Below are positions 1 to 7,951 of a stretch of 64,000 nucleotides of DNA, piece by piece. Within the stretch, counting starts at the first letter, position 1. Each line of letters starts with the position of its first letter. Under the pieces are notes generated by a model. The model saw only the letters and a list, made by a program, of their open reading frames with translations. It ran no database searches and was not told the origin of the DNA. The translations under genes and the position numbers were made by a program. Origin of the DNA: Bacillus sp. 165 (GTDB lineage: Bacteria; Bacillota; Bacilli; Bacillales; Bacillaceae_G); NCBI RefSeq assembly GCF_017742235.1, contig NZ_JAGHKQ010000010.1:1-64000 (forward strand). Direction: 5' to 3'.

Positions 1-5
1 ATTAA

Positions 6-81
<76 letters not shown>

Positions 82-86
82 TATTT

Positions 87-171
87 GGAGGGGTAGCGAA
101 GTGGCTAAACGCGGCGGACTGTAAATCCGCTCCCTATGGGTTCGGCGGTTCGAATCCGTCCCCCTCCACCA
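87..171 (+). tRNA. tRNA-Tyr(GUA)
   Basis: Class II tRNA with a long variable arm. The acceptor GGAGGGG pairs with CCCCTCC, the anticodon loop CTGTAAA gives GUA, and CCA is encoded. Confidence 0.98.
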
Positions 172-176
172 TTTAT

Positions 177-250
177 AGGGGTATAGTTTAATGGTAGAAC
201 AGAGGTCTCCAAAACCTCCAATGTGGGTTCGATTCCTACTACCCCTGCCA
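177..250 (+). tRNA. tRNA-Trp(CCA)
   Basis: The acceptor AGGGGTA pairs with TACCCCT. The anticodon loop CTCCAAA gives CCA, and the 3' CCA is encoded. Confidence 0.98.
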
Positions 251-261
251 AATAATATAAT

Positions 262-338
262 GGCGGTTGTGGCGAAGTGGTTAACGCATCGGATTGTGGC
301 TCCGACACTCGTGGGTTCGATTCCCATCAATCGCCCCA
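262..338 (+). tRNA. tRNA-His(GUG)
   Basis: The anticodon loop TTGTGGC gives GUG. The extra 5' G typical of tRNA-His is encoded at 262 opposite discriminator C335, and CCA is encoded. Confidence 0.98.
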
Positions 339-387
339 TTCACATATTTTAAGTGAAGTAATATAATAAGGATATGAAGTTTATTAA

Positions 388-462
388 TGGGCTATAGCCA
401 AGCGGTAAGGCAACGGACTTTGACTCCGTCATGCGTTGGTTCGAATCCAGCTAGCCCAGCCA
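388..462 (+). tRNA. tRNA-Gln(UUG)
   Basis: The acceptor TGGGCTA pairs with TAGCCCA. The anticodon loop CTTTGAC gives UUG, and CCA is encoded. Confidence 0.98.
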
Positions 463-467
463 TATAT

Positions 468-542
468 GCGGAAGTAGTTCAGTGGTAGAATACAACCTTG
501 CCAAGGTTGGGGTCGCGGGTTCGAATCCCGTCTTCCGCTCCA
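468..542 (+). tRNA. tRNA-Gly(GCC)
   Basis: The acceptor GCGGAAG pairs with CTTCCGC. The anticodon is GCC and CCA is encoded. A second Gly isoacceptor (UCC) lies alone at 6452. Confidence 0.97.
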
Positions 543-548
543 TAATTA

Positions 549-622
<74 letters not shown>

Positions 623-640
623 TTATTGAATATAAGTCCT

Positions 641-726
641 GCCGGGGTGGCGGAATTGGCAGACGCACAGGACTTAAAATCCTGCGGTAGGTGACTACCG
701 TGCCGGTTCGAGACCGGCCCTCGGCA
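641..726 (+). tRNA. tRNA-Leu(UAA)
   Basis: Class II tRNA with a long variable arm. The anticodon loop CTTAAAA gives UAA. The acceptor GCCGGGG pairs with CCTCGGC through one G-U. The 3' CCA is not encoded (ACTT follows), unlike the upstream tRNAs. Confidence 0.97.
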
Positions 727-747
727 CTTTGATTTATATATTGCTAC

Positions 748-828
748 GCCGGTGTGGCGGAATTGGCAGACGCGCACGACTCAAAATCGTGTTCCTCTGG
801 AGTGTCGGTTCGACCCCGACCACCGGTA
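748..828 (+). tRNA. tRNA-Leu(CAA)
   Basis: Class II tRNA with anticodon loop CTCAAAA giving CAA. The acceptor GCCGGTG pairs with CACCGGT, with a G-U at the first position. CCA is not encoded. It is the last tRNA of the array and is followed by a strong terminator. Confidence 0.97.
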
Positions 829-856
829 TCAAAAATAGTGTGAGAAACACTATATA

Positions 857-891
857 AAAAGCGGTTTGACAACTAAGTCAAACCGCTTTTT
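857..891 (+). terminator. terminator of the tRNA array
   Basis: A perfect 10-bp stem, GCGGTTTGAC / GTCAAACCGC, has a 6-base loop and is followed by a T run. A bulged inverted repeat at about 900-934 (TTGCATAC ... TATGCAA) follows and has no clear role. Confidence 0.93.
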
Positions 892-981
892 ATTGTTCCT
901 TGCATACGATTTCCACTTGAAAAGTGGTATGCAAAATTTCTGAATTTGGAAATCGCCTTTTAAATACATATTAAATTAAGT

Positions 982-1350
982 TTATCTTGCTTCTGTATTA
1001 ACTTCAGACACCCCAAAAAGAAGTCCTTGATTATCTAAACAGTAAGCAAAATAACCTATATTAGGAATAGCTGTTTTGGGTACAACTACATTTCCTCCAT
1101 TAGCAGTAACTTTTTTTATGTATTCATCTACTGAAGGTGTTTCAATTGAATTAGTAGTTCTGGTAGCCCCATCAGGAGATTTCATTAACCCACCATCAAT
1201 ACCAGCTTTATCATCATCCCCGGTAATGATGAACCAATAATCTATGGGACCTGGCATTTTTTCGAACTTCCAACCAAAACTATTTGAATAAAATTCAATA
1301 GCTTCTTCAGGATTTGGAACCTGAAATTCAAATCTAATCACTTTACTCAT
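982..1350 (-). CDS. VOC (glyoxalase/bleomycin-resistance fold) family protein
   Basis: A 122-residue single-unit VOC protein. The N-terminal strand MSKVIRFEFQVPNPEEAIEF and the FYSNSFGW segment are typical of this fold. The C-terminal half (PKTAIPNIGYFAYCLDNQG) carries the conserved GYFAxxxDPxGN-like block in slightly changed form (LDNQG instead of DPEGN). The family includes glyoxalases, dioxygenases and drug-binding proteins, and nothing here reveals the substrate. The start is supported by AGGAGG about 8 bases upstream. It lies alone between the tRNA terminator and a gene-poor stretch, so it is probably a monocistronic accessory gene. Confidence 0.85.
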   Translation of the reverse strand: MSKVIRFEFQVPNPEEAIEFYSNSFGWKFEKMPGPIDYWFIITGDDDKAGIDGGLMKSPDGATRTTNSIETPSVDEYIKKVTANGGNVVVPKTAIPNIGYFAYCLDNQGLLFGVSEVNTEAR

Positions 1351-1502
1351 CTTATAGACCTCCTAATATTTTATTGCATAAATAATTGTAACGGAACCAA
1401 CGTTTCTGTTCATCCTTTAAGAAAATTCACAATGCTGATTTTATAACTTTGGATATGACTTCTATTTTATAAATATATTATCCAAATAGCAAAACTTTTA
1501 AG

Positions 1503-1536
1503 AAAAGACGGTTTCCATATTGGAAGCGGTCTTTTT
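1503..1536 (+). terminator. orphan terminator-like hairpin in the 1351-1698 gap
   Basis: AAAAGACGGTTTCCA is nearly self-complementary to TGGAAGCGGTCTTTT (one mismatch and one G-U) and is followed by T5. No plus-strand gene precedes it, so it may mark a lost gene. I see nothing else in the 348-base gap. Confidence 0.5.
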
Positions 1537-1698
1537 GTGATACTAAGAACGTATTTGTCAGTAATATACAGTGAATCCTGTTAGCTTATTAGTAAGGTGA
1601 ATAATAGTAAGTATTGCAATGAAATTTTGATGAATATGTAAAAATGTAAAGGAAAACTCGTTACATTAGTGGAAACGATATTTTGAGGGGGAGTTTAC

Positions 1699-1995
1699 AT
1701 GATAGGGATACAAATTAAAGATGGTAACGTCATGATAGAAGCGGAAAAGGTAAGGGAACTTCTTTCGTTGCTAAAATACGGGACGTACCTAACGAAGTAT
1801 GCTGAACTGAACGCAAAAGAAGAAATCAACAAAGCTATAGACGGGACACATCACCTTTCCGATATCTTCGAGGAAAAGGAAGATGCCCTAAAATTTTATC
1901 GCAAGCTTCATAAGAAGACAGCGAAAAGACTTATGCAATTCGAAACTTTCACGGAAGAAATTGAATCCTTATTTATCATGAAAAGTAGTGATTGA
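1699..1995 (+). CDS. small hypothetical protein, 98 aa
   Basis: I do not recognise the family. The protein is charged and mostly helical, with no signal peptide or membrane segment. Residues 12-40 look amphipathic (EAEKVRELLSLLKYGTYLTK), and a Lys-rich stretch around residues 64-77 (FYRKLHKKTAKRLMQ) is followed by an acidic C-terminus. The start ATG has a GAGGGGG ribosome site 7 bases upstream, which makes expression likely. It precedes the YiiX-like gene by 62 bases on the same strand, but no functional link can be inferred. Confidence 0.6.
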   Translation: MIGIQIKDGNVMIEAEKVRELLSLLKYGTYLTKYAELNAKEEINKAIDGTHHLSDIFEEKEDALKFYRKLHKKTAKRLMQFETFTEEIESLFIMKSSD

Positions 1996-2057
1996 ATGCA
2001 CCAAGATACCCACGCTGAGTATATTTTATAATTGTATTTGAGGAAGGAGTGCTTTAA

Positions 2058-2591
2058 GTGAAGATAGAGGCAGGAGATCTGTTATTTATTAAGGGAGATT
2101 GCTATGCAAGCCCTTTAATTAGATTTTTCTTAAAATCGGATTATACTCATGTAACGATTGCTACAGATGAGGAACATATATGTGAAGTTGATTTATTTAC
2201 TAAAATGAAAATTATGAAAAACCCTTATTCAGAATATGACGTATATCGTCTAGAGCCAACCTTGAACGAAGTCCAAAAGAAAAATGTCTTAGTATTTTTA
2301 AGGAAAAAATGTAGTACATCTAAGGGATACGATTGGTGGAGAATTATTTCACTTTTTCTCCAAAAATACTTTCGATTGAATCTTATCATTCATGCACAAG
2401 ACCGATATATCTGCTCAGAAATAATAGATAAAGCATATCAACATATTGGAATCGATCTTGTTGATCACAAAGTGACTGGTGATGTTACTCCTCTGGATTT
2501 AATGAATTCAATATATATGAAGCATTTATTCACGTATAATGAAGGGAAAACTGTGATTGATATTAGTGAAAAAGAGAATTTTAATTTATAG
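2058..2591 (+). CDS. YiiX/YebB-like permuted NlpC/P60 cysteine hydrolase
   Basis: A 177-residue protein with the layout of the circularly permuted papain-like (YiiX/DUF830) group. The N-terminal block MKIEAGDLLFIKGD is followed by a His-containing strand (SDYTHVTIATDEEHICEVD, with the probable catalytic His after YT), and the Cys comes late in the chain (DRYICSEIIDKAYQHIGIDL). In classical NlpC/P60 enzymes the Cys comes first, so the His-before-Cys order marks the permuted class. Family members cleave amide or lipid-ester bonds, but the substrate here is unknown. No signal peptide is visible, so it probably acts in the cytoplasm or at the inner face of the membrane. The start has AGGAAGGAG about 9 bases upstream. 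Confidence 0.75.
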   Translation: MKIEAGDLLFIKGDCYASPLIRFFLKSDYTHVTIATDEEHICEVDLFTKMKIMKNPYSEYDVYRLEPTLNEVQKKNVLVFLRKKCSTSKGYDWWRIISLFLQKYFRLNLIIHAQDRYICSEIIDKAYQHIGIDLVDHKVTGDVTPLDLMNSIYMKHLFTYNEGKTVIDISEKENFNL

Positions 2592-2942
2592 ATTATTAAC
2601 GTGAAGAAAAAATCATTATAGAAAATCAGATAAATGAACTAAAAATAAGAAAAAGACATTTAATATAAAGTAAAGCTACAACAAGAAACTCACGCATTGC
2701 ATGAGTATTTAGAAAAGGCATTACTAGTATTCTTTCAACTCCTTAATCTGCAAGGGTTTCAACATCGAACACAATAGAGAGTAATGAAAGAGTCTGTAAG
2801 CCTTTTTTGTTGCACTGAAAAAAGAAGGATCAAATACTTATATCGTCATAAACGTCTATTGTTAGAAGATTTACGATAAATTGGTGTGTGAAGCAATGTT
2901 TAACTGAATGAAAAATTATCTTCTTCTTGGGATGGAGAAAAT
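2592..2942. other. gene-free stretch
   Basis: 351 bases with stops in all frames. Short open stretches around 2790-2880 (for example TTTTTTGTTGCACTGAAAAA) resemble a decayed coding sequence, but I cannot assign a family. Confidence 0.4.
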
Positions 2943-3758
2943 TTAATTGTTAAATACGAGCCTAAATGATGAATAGTGCCAGTCATTTTGATTCGTAAGT
3001 TTTTCGGTTTGTTTATCCGTATTTATCTGTTCTTTTTGTTCTTTAGCTTCCTGTTCTTCCACTTCTTCTGCTTGTTTTATTTGACCAATTAAAGAGATGA
3101 TAGAACCAGTCGCTTGTATCCAGCTTCCGGTAGTGTCTAATGACCATTTATCTTCATTTTCTTCGTTTTCTACACGGTTTGTATCTTCTTCGTTCTCCTT
3201 ACTATCTTTATTATTCTCTACTTGGCTCTCCTTCAATACTTGTATTCCATCTATGGCCTGTAATGAATTTCCTATAGCTTGCAGTATATTTCCCATGGCT
3301 TGCACTAACCAGTTGGAACTACTTTCTGGATTATTCGAACTTGAAGCCTTTTCAATTTCCTCTCCAAATGAAGCAACTCCGCCTAAAGCTTGTAACCAAT
3401 TTCCGTTAATTATTAATTTTTGTTGTGTCTCGTCTTTAAAATTGATAATAAGTCCACTTATTACTGATATGTTTCCAAATGATTGAATTGCATTTCCGAT
3501 AGTCTCCAGAGAGCCATCCTCGAATTCCTCAAATGCATTAGCTTGTACCGCACCTCCAACAGATTGTAAAACATTTCCCACCAAACTGAAATCTTGTCTT
3601 AAGCTACTTTTTATAAACTGTAAAGGTGTACTTCCGATTGCGGCAGTAATTGTTCCTATTGCCACTAACAAGGCACCAAAAACCTCTGTAGCTTCGAAAG
3701 CCTCTACAGCTTCAAAATCCTCTCTAGTGTCGAAAATCTTGTTAATTTGCTTCTCCAT
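2943..3758 (-). CDS. repetitive Gly/Asn/Gln-rich protein (DUF6944-like), 271 aa
   Basis: The chain is built from degenerate repeats of about 30-40 residues around the core GN-hydrophobic-LQA-hydrophobic-G. Examples are GNVLQSVGGAVQANAF, GNAIQSFGN, GNWLQALGGVASFGE, GNILQAIGNSLQAIDG and GSWIQATGSIISLIGQI. Acidic, Lys-rich linkers separate the last two (around residues 185-205), and a coiled, charged segment (about 230-258) precedes the C-terminus. There is no classical signal peptide. I believe such proteins are annotated in Bacillus as a repetitive DUF6944 family, but I cite this from memory. The repeats look like amphipathic helices able to stack or associate with membranes or the spore surface, which is inference. 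The ATG is preceded by AGGATAGGTTACAA, a modest ribosome site. Confidence 0.65.
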   Translation of the reverse strand: MEKQINKIFDTREDFEAVEAFEATEVFGALLVAIGTITAAIGSTPLQFIKSSLRQDFSLVGNVLQSVGGAVQANAFEEFEDGSLETIGNAIQSFGNISVISGLIINFKDETQQKLIINGNWLQALGGVASFGEEIEKASSSNNPESSSNWLVQAMGNILQAIGNSLQAIDGIQVLKESQVENNKDSKENEEDTNRVENEENEDKWSLDTTGSWIQATGSIISLIGQIKQAEEVEEQEAKEQKEQINTDKQTEKLTNQNDWHYSSFRLVFNN

Positions 3759-4118
3759 TTGTAACCTATCCTGTCATTAGGTACTTATTTAAATCATATT
3801 CAAAGAGGTTTTCCAATGATTATCTGCGACTTAGTTTCACAATTTCTATTTATTTGCAGCAGCATTTGATTATCTTTATAAATTGACTTAAAGGGTTGTA
3901 ACTACTGCTTGTAGAAATAGAATTTTAAAACTGGGCAACGAATGGGGAGAGAAATGATGGATAAGATGAAATACAAAAAAATGGAAGAAGAGCTAAAGTA
4001 GAGAGATAGTAAAAGGAGGCATAGGAATATGTCATTGTAGATTTTCAATTTTTAGTAAAAAGATACTTAACAGAAATTCCTAAACAATATCTTCAGTAAT
4101 ACTTTTGGGGGACACAAT
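3759..4118. other. intergenic region between divergent genes
   Basis: 360 AT-rich bases between divergent genes. The only open frame is a 15-codon stretch starting around 3957, too short to support. Promoters for both sides must lie here, but I cannot place them reliably. Confidence 0.35.
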
Positions 4119-4463
4119 ATGGTTGCTATACAAGTCATTATTTTTGTGGGAGTAATAGTATTCGGGTATTTACTAGAAAGACTGATGAGAAAAAAGTTGA
4201 ATATACCTAAAAAGGGTTATATTTATCAACCCGTCAATAATATTCAAAAATGGGGAGAACGGGTTCTTTTAATTGTATACATGGGTTTGCTAGTTAGTGG
4301 TATAAATGTTAAATATATAATTCCTGCATTTTTTATTACATTTTATATTTTTCGTACATGGATGGAGTGGAAGTATGATAGAGAGTCAAAAGAGTATGTA
4401 ATTTCTATAATGGCGTTTATATTTTTGCTCCTTGTGTTGCTTGTATTAATGTTCCTCTTCTAA
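4119..4463 (+). CDS. DUF4181-like small membrane protein
   Basis: A 114-residue integral membrane protein. An N-terminal helix (IQVIIFVGVIVFGYLLERLM) is followed by the cytosolic motif RKKLNIPKKGYIYQPVNNIQKWGE, which I recognise from the DUF4181 family of Bacillus, then a helix at about 50-66 (VLLIVYMGLLVSGI), a WMEWKYDRESKEY segment and a C-terminal helix (FIFLLLVLLVLMFLF). Function is unknown. GGGGGA lies 8 bases before the ATG. The next gene starts 29 bases downstream on the same strand. Confidence 0.7.
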   Translation: MVAIQVIIFVGVIVFGYLLERLMRKKLNIPKKGYIYQPVNNIQKWGERVLLIVYMGLLVSGINVKYIIPAFFITFYIFRTWMEWKYDRESKEYVISIMAFIFLLLVLLVLMFLF

Positions 4464-4492
4464 AATACAAAAAATGAAAAAGAGGGATTGTA

Positions 4493-5038
4493 ATGTTTAA
4501 ATTCACGAAAAAAGGTATATTAGGAACGTTTGCTTCTATTGGAATTCTAGCCTCTGCAGTTATTGCTGTTCAATCGTATATAAACAATTGGGAGGAGAAC
4601 CACATCATTGAGGAAGCTGATGAGGAAATTGTTGTAGATCGTGTAGAACTTGAGGAGCCAGCAGAATCAGTAACTCCCCCTCAGCCAGCTCCAGTTGTAG
4701 AGACTCAACCAGAAAAATCAACGGATGAAGATATTCAGCATCGTATGCATGAAATGACTCATCAAAAAGTGATTGCCGAACAACGTTGGGGTTACATTCC
4801 AATGACGCCTGAGAGTATCGAAACTACAATACAGCTAGTTGAATACAGTAACGATAATTTAGAGCATTATGATTTTTATATAGAGGCGCTGCATAAATGG
4901 CAAGCAGGTGATTTTTCTAACTGCGTCTATGTTCATAATCAAATATGGGAGTGGGAAGGCGGAGAGCTTGGAAAAGCGACTAGGCTTGCGACAGCTCAAG
5001 AAGAACAAGATTTTATAAGCAGTAAAAGCAAGAAATAA
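4493..5038 (+). CDS. DUF6241-like membrane-anchored extracytoplasmic protein
   Basis: A 181-residue protein. The N-terminal segment MFKFTKKGILGTFASIGILASAVIAV is a signal anchor. It is followed by a Glu/Pro/Val-rich linker (about residues 38-80) and a C-terminal domain containing HRMHEMTHQKVIAEQRWGY and MTPESIETTIQLVEY. I recognise that domain as the DUF6241 type, with unknown function. The layout points to a protein tethered to the outer face of the membrane. Its tail probably contributes to an operon with the following 94-residue gene, whose start lies 17 bases after this stop. Confidence 0.7.
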   Translation: MFKFTKKGILGTFASIGILASAVIAVQSYINNWEENHIIEEADEEIVVDRVELEEPAESVTPPQPAPVVETQPEKSTDEDIQHRMHEMTHQKVIAEQRWGYIPMTPESIETTIQLVEYSNDNLEHYDFYIEALHKWQAGDFSNCVYVHNQIWEWEGGELGKATRLATAQEEQDFISSKSKK

Positions 5039-5055
5039 AGATGGAGGGTGTCACT

Positions 5056-5340
5056 GTGACAGATAAAACGGGTGAAGTGATTTCTAAAATTAAACAAAAA
5101 GAAGCGGCCTTTGGAAAAGCTATATCCTTGCGCTTAATTGTATTAAATGAATATACATACTATAAAATTTTCGCTTCTGCCTATTATGAAAAAATACCAG
5201 AAGAAGCACAGCAACATATGCTGCTTGAACAAGTTCATTCAGCAGCTCTTGTAAAACAAAGAGCGAAGGCGTTAGCTGGGGTATTTAAACAACAGTTTCC
5301 AGATGTGGATGTGTCCATACATTTAGATAGTGTAGAGTGA
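5056..5340 (+). CDS. hypothetical protein, 94 aa
   Basis: A soluble, mostly helical small protein without a recognised family (residues 7-40 charged helix, central KIFASAYYEKIPEEAQQHML, C-terminal strand VDVSIHLDSVE). I chose the GTG at 5056 because GGAGG at 5043-5047 sits 8 bases upstream. The in-frame ATG at 5041 would overlap that ribosome site. It is probably the last gene of the 4119-5340 cluster, since a strong hairpin terminator follows after 17 bases. Confidence 0.6.
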   Translation: MTDKTGEVISKIKQKEAAFGKAISLRLIVLNEYTYYKIFASAYYEKIPEEAQQHMLLEQVHSAALVKQRAKALAGVFKQQFPDVDVSIHLDSVE

Positions 5341-5357
5341 TAGAAGCTATAAATGCA

Positions 5358-5396
5358 TCAAGGGTTCTCTCCTATCGTGAGAACCCTTGAATTTTG
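5358..5396. terminator. bidirectional terminator
   Basis: A 12-bp perfect stem, TCAAGGGTTCTC / GAGAACCCTTGA, lies between convergent genes and serves 5056-5340 (plus) and the MBL gene (minus). Confidence 0.88.
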
Positions 5397-5403
5397 TTAG
5401 CGG

Positions 5404-6168
5404 TTATGCCTCAGGGATAGCCAATCGATCGAAGTGACGTGCGAGTGCTTTTAGCTGATGAGCTAACTTCTTTCCAAACATAGGAAGCTCATGTCCTGTA
5501 ATGGCAGCAGATGGTTTTAAGGCTTCTAAGTTTGTTACTGATTTCCAAGCAGCCTGCCAGTCAGTTGTATAATACGCAGGGGGGCCGTGTATTTTCTTAT
5601 ATTGAGTTAGGATAGAAAGAATAGAATCTTGCTTGACAGTTGTAAAAGCATCTCCTGCAATAAGAATGCCGTCAGAATCACGAAACAAGGAGATATGCCC
5701 TGCAGTATGCCCAGATGTATGGATCCAGCGCCAACCAGGCATTTCTGCGATGCGACCGTGTTCAGGCAAAGGACGGGTATAATGTCCTAGATGAACGCTT
5801 TTACCTGGGTAAAACGGAGCTAGAGGGGCTATTAAACCTCCAGAAGATGAATCGGGAGGAGAGTAGTTCGCTTGTCCTGTTAAGAATGAAAGCTCTAGCA
5901 TGTGAGCATATACAGGGACATTCCAATATCGTGCTAGCTTTTTTACAGCTCCGATGTGGTCAAAGTGACCATGTGTTAGGATAATAGCTTTTGGACAGCA
6001 GTTTTCTCCATATAACGTTTGAGCAGCTTGCCAAATTTTATTAGCAGAGCCAGGCACACCTGTATCGACTAAAACCCAATGATTTCGATACCCTACGAAG
6101 CATATATTTGAAATCGCAAGCCTTAGAGAAACAACATCTTCAGCTACCTTGTGTCCGATCGGTTTTAT
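5404..6168 (-). CDS. MBL-fold metallo-hydrolase lacking a canonical start codon
   Basis: The metallo-beta-lactamase core is complete: LVDTGVPGSANKIW strand, LTHGHFDHIGAVKKL metal motif (HxHxDH), IHTSGHTAGHISLF (third His), LIAGDAF (bridging Asp), and a late GHELPM His. The family hydrolyses diverse substrates with two metals, and this sub-type is unassigned. The reading frame clearly runs upstream of the first GTG (6057). The codons from 6168 read (I)KPIGHKVAEDVVSLRLAISN and then CFVGYRNHWVLVDTG, which is conserved N-terminal sequence. An in-frame TAA lies at 6177-6175 and no ATG, GTG or TTG lies between. GGGAGG at 6186-6181 sits 12 bases before an ATA codon (6168-6166). Either ATA (or ATC at 6159) is used as a rare start, or the start codon has been lost and the gene is dying. 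Confidence 0.75.
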   Translation of the reverse strand: MKPIGHKVAEDVVSLRLAISNICFVGYRNHWVLVDTGVPGSANKIWQAAQTLYGENCCPKAIILTHGHFDHIGAVKKLARYWNVPVYAHMLELSFLTGQANYSPPDSSSGGLIAPLAPFYPGKSVHLGHYTRPLPEHGRIAEMPGWRWIHTSGHTAGHISLFRDSDGILIAGDAFTTVKQDSILSILTQYKKIHGPPAYYTTDWQAAWKSVTNLEALKPSAAITGHELPMFGKKLAHQLKALARHFDRLAIPEA

Positions 6169-6367
6169 TTGTTCTTATTTCCTCCCAATTAGAAATCCCT
6201 CTCTTATTATGTACCGATCTTATTTTACTATTGAGATGAAATGAAATTGTCGCAAGTGAGTGTTGGCCTCTCTCGTAGGCAGTTATTACAATACAACTAA
6301 AGCAAGAAGTTTCTAAATCTAGAGGGATTTTTCTATAAAATAAATTTAATTTTTTTCGACAAAATTC

Positions 6368-6396
6368 TTGTCACCTATATTATGCTGTGCTATAAT
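6368..6396 (+). promoter_or_regulatory. sigma-A promoter of tRNA-Gly
   Basis: TTGTCA (6368-6373) and a perfect TATAAT (6391-6396) are separated by 17 bases, about 56 bases before the tRNA. This is one of the clearest housekeeping promoters in the window. Confidence 0.85.
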
Positions 6397-6451
6397 TCTT
6401 AACATAAGTTAATGAAAAGTTAATAAAAATCATTAATTTCTTTTATAATTT

Positions 6452-6525
6452 GCGGGTGTAGTTTAGTGGTAAAACAAGAGCCTTCCAAGCTCTGGTCGTG
6501 AGTTCGATTCTCATCACCCGCTCCA
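6452..6525 (+). tRNA. tRNA-Gly(UCC)
   Basis: Solitary tRNA. The acceptor GCGGGTG pairs with CACCCGC, the anticodon loop CTTCCAA gives UCC, and CCA is encoded. It has its own promoter and terminator just before queG, as in other Bacillus genomes where queG follows a lone tRNA-Gly. Confidence 0.98.
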
Positions 6526-6550
6526 AAAAATATAAATTACTTACTTCATA

Positions 6551-6602
6551 AGCAACGCAGTGTTTCGTTTATACAATAAAACGGGGCATTGCGTTTTTTA
6601 AT
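6551..6602 (+). terminator. terminator after tRNA-Gly
   Basis: AACGCAGTG ... CATTGCGTT forms an imperfect long hairpin followed by TTTTTT. Confidence 0.75.
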
Positions 6603-6640
6603 GTTTATTTGTCTACACTTACCATATAGGGGGTGCAATA

Positions 6641-7789
6641 ATGAATGTAGAACAGCTGAAACAAGATATTATCACGTACAGCAAAGAAATTGGCATTGAT
6701 AAAATCGGGTTTACAACTGCCTTACCATTTAAGGAACTCAAGCAGCGTCTCATACAGCATGAAGAACTCGGTTATGCTTCGGGCTTTGAGGAAAAGGATA
6801 TTGAGAAACGGGTGAAGCCAGAGTTGGTATTACCTGGTGCACAATCTATCATCGCTATTGCACTTGCCTATCCTTCTAAATTAAAAAATGCTCCTCAAAG
6901 TAAAAAAGGAGAACGACGTGGGATTTTTTGCAGAGCATCTTGGGGAGCGGATTATCATGATGTGTTACGTGACCGGCTGCAAAAGCTGGAACATTTTATT
7001 TTAGAGAAGGTCCCGGCTGCTGCTCTACAATCTATGGTAGATACAGGAGAATTGAGTGACCGTGCGGTTGCAGAACGTGCTGGCATTGGATGGAGCGCTA
7101 AGAATTGTTCTATTATCACTCCCGAATTTGGATCGTATGTGTATTTGGGAGAAATGATTACAAATATCCCTTTTCCTCCTGATACGCCAATTGAAGATGG
7201 GTGCGGGACTTGCAATAAATGTATAGAGGTTTGTCCGACTGGTGCTTTAGTCCAAGGCGGGCAGTTGGATTCACAAAAGTGTATCGCCTTTTTAACACAA
7301 ACAAAAGGTTTTATTGCAGACGAATACCGGATAAAAATGGGGAACAGGCTATATGGCTGTGATACGTGTCAGACAGTCTGTCCAAAAAATAAAGGCATAG
7401 ATTTTCATTTGCATCCGGAAATGGAGCCTGATTCGGAAGCTGTAAAGCCATTGTTAAAACCGCTTCTTACAATTGGAAATCGAGAATTTAAAGAGAAGTT
7501 TGGAGTAATGTCAGGTTCATGGAGAGGGAAAAAGCCAATTCAGCGAAATGCCATTATTGCACTTGCACATTATAAAGACGAAACAGCGGTTTCAGATTTG
7601 ATTCAAGTAATGAAAAAGGATCCAAGACCAGTCATGAGAGGTATGGCCGCATGGGCATTGGGTAAAATTGGGGAAAAAGAAGCTGAGTATGCGATTTTAG
7701 AGGCGAAAGACAAGGAGCTGGATGAGGAAGTTTTAACAGAAATGGAAAAAGGATTGCAGCTGCTTAAGGAAAGACAGGCAGATTCTTAA
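6641..7789 (+). CDS. queG: epoxyqueuosine reductase QueG
   Basis: This enzyme performs the last step of queuosine synthesis, reducing epoxyqueuosine to queuosine in tRNA with a cobalamin cofactor and two [4Fe-4S] clusters. The 382-residue length fits the B. subtilis enzyme. It has an N-terminal DUF1730-type cobalamin domain (residues 1-175, including the RGIFCRASWGADYHDVLRDR and VDTGELSDRAVAERAGIGW blocks). Two cluster motifs follow, CGTCNKCIEVCPTGAL (about 187-202) and CDTCQTVCPKN (about 244-254). The C-terminal HEAT-like repeats (about 305-380) are those of the longer QueG form. The start has GGGGG about 9 bases upstream. Gene order queG, amidase-domain gene, trmL matches yhbA-yhbB-cspR of B. 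subtilis. Confidence 0.95.
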   Translation: MNVEQLKQDIITYSKEIGIDKIGFTTALPFKELKQRLIQHEELGYASGFEEKDIEKRVKPELVLPGAQSIIAIALAYPSKLKNAPQSKKGERRGIFCRASWGADYHDVLRDRLQKLEHFILEKVPAAALQSMVDTGELSDRAVAERAGIGWSAKNCSIITPEFGSYVYLGEMITNIPFPPDTPIEDGCGTCNKCIEVCPTGALVQGGQLDSQKCIAFLTQTKGFIADEYRIKMGNRLYGCDTCQTVCPKNKGIDFHLHPEMEPDSEAVKPLLKPLLTIGNREFKEKFGVMSGSWRGKKPIQRNAIIALAHYKDETAVSDLIQVMKKDPRPVMRGMAAWALGKIGEKEAEYAILEAKDKELDEEVLTEMEKGLQLLKERQADS

Positions 7790-7951
7790 ACCTTCGGACA
7801 TATGGTAATAATAACCGCGCCTTGCAAGGAAAGAAAGTACACGATGTACAAATGATTGTATCCTTTTTTTCTGCTGAATGTTAAGAGCACTCTTTATGTA
7901 GAAAGTTAGACGGGCCGTGTCCGCTTTTTGTATTGAGGGGAGTGAGAATCT

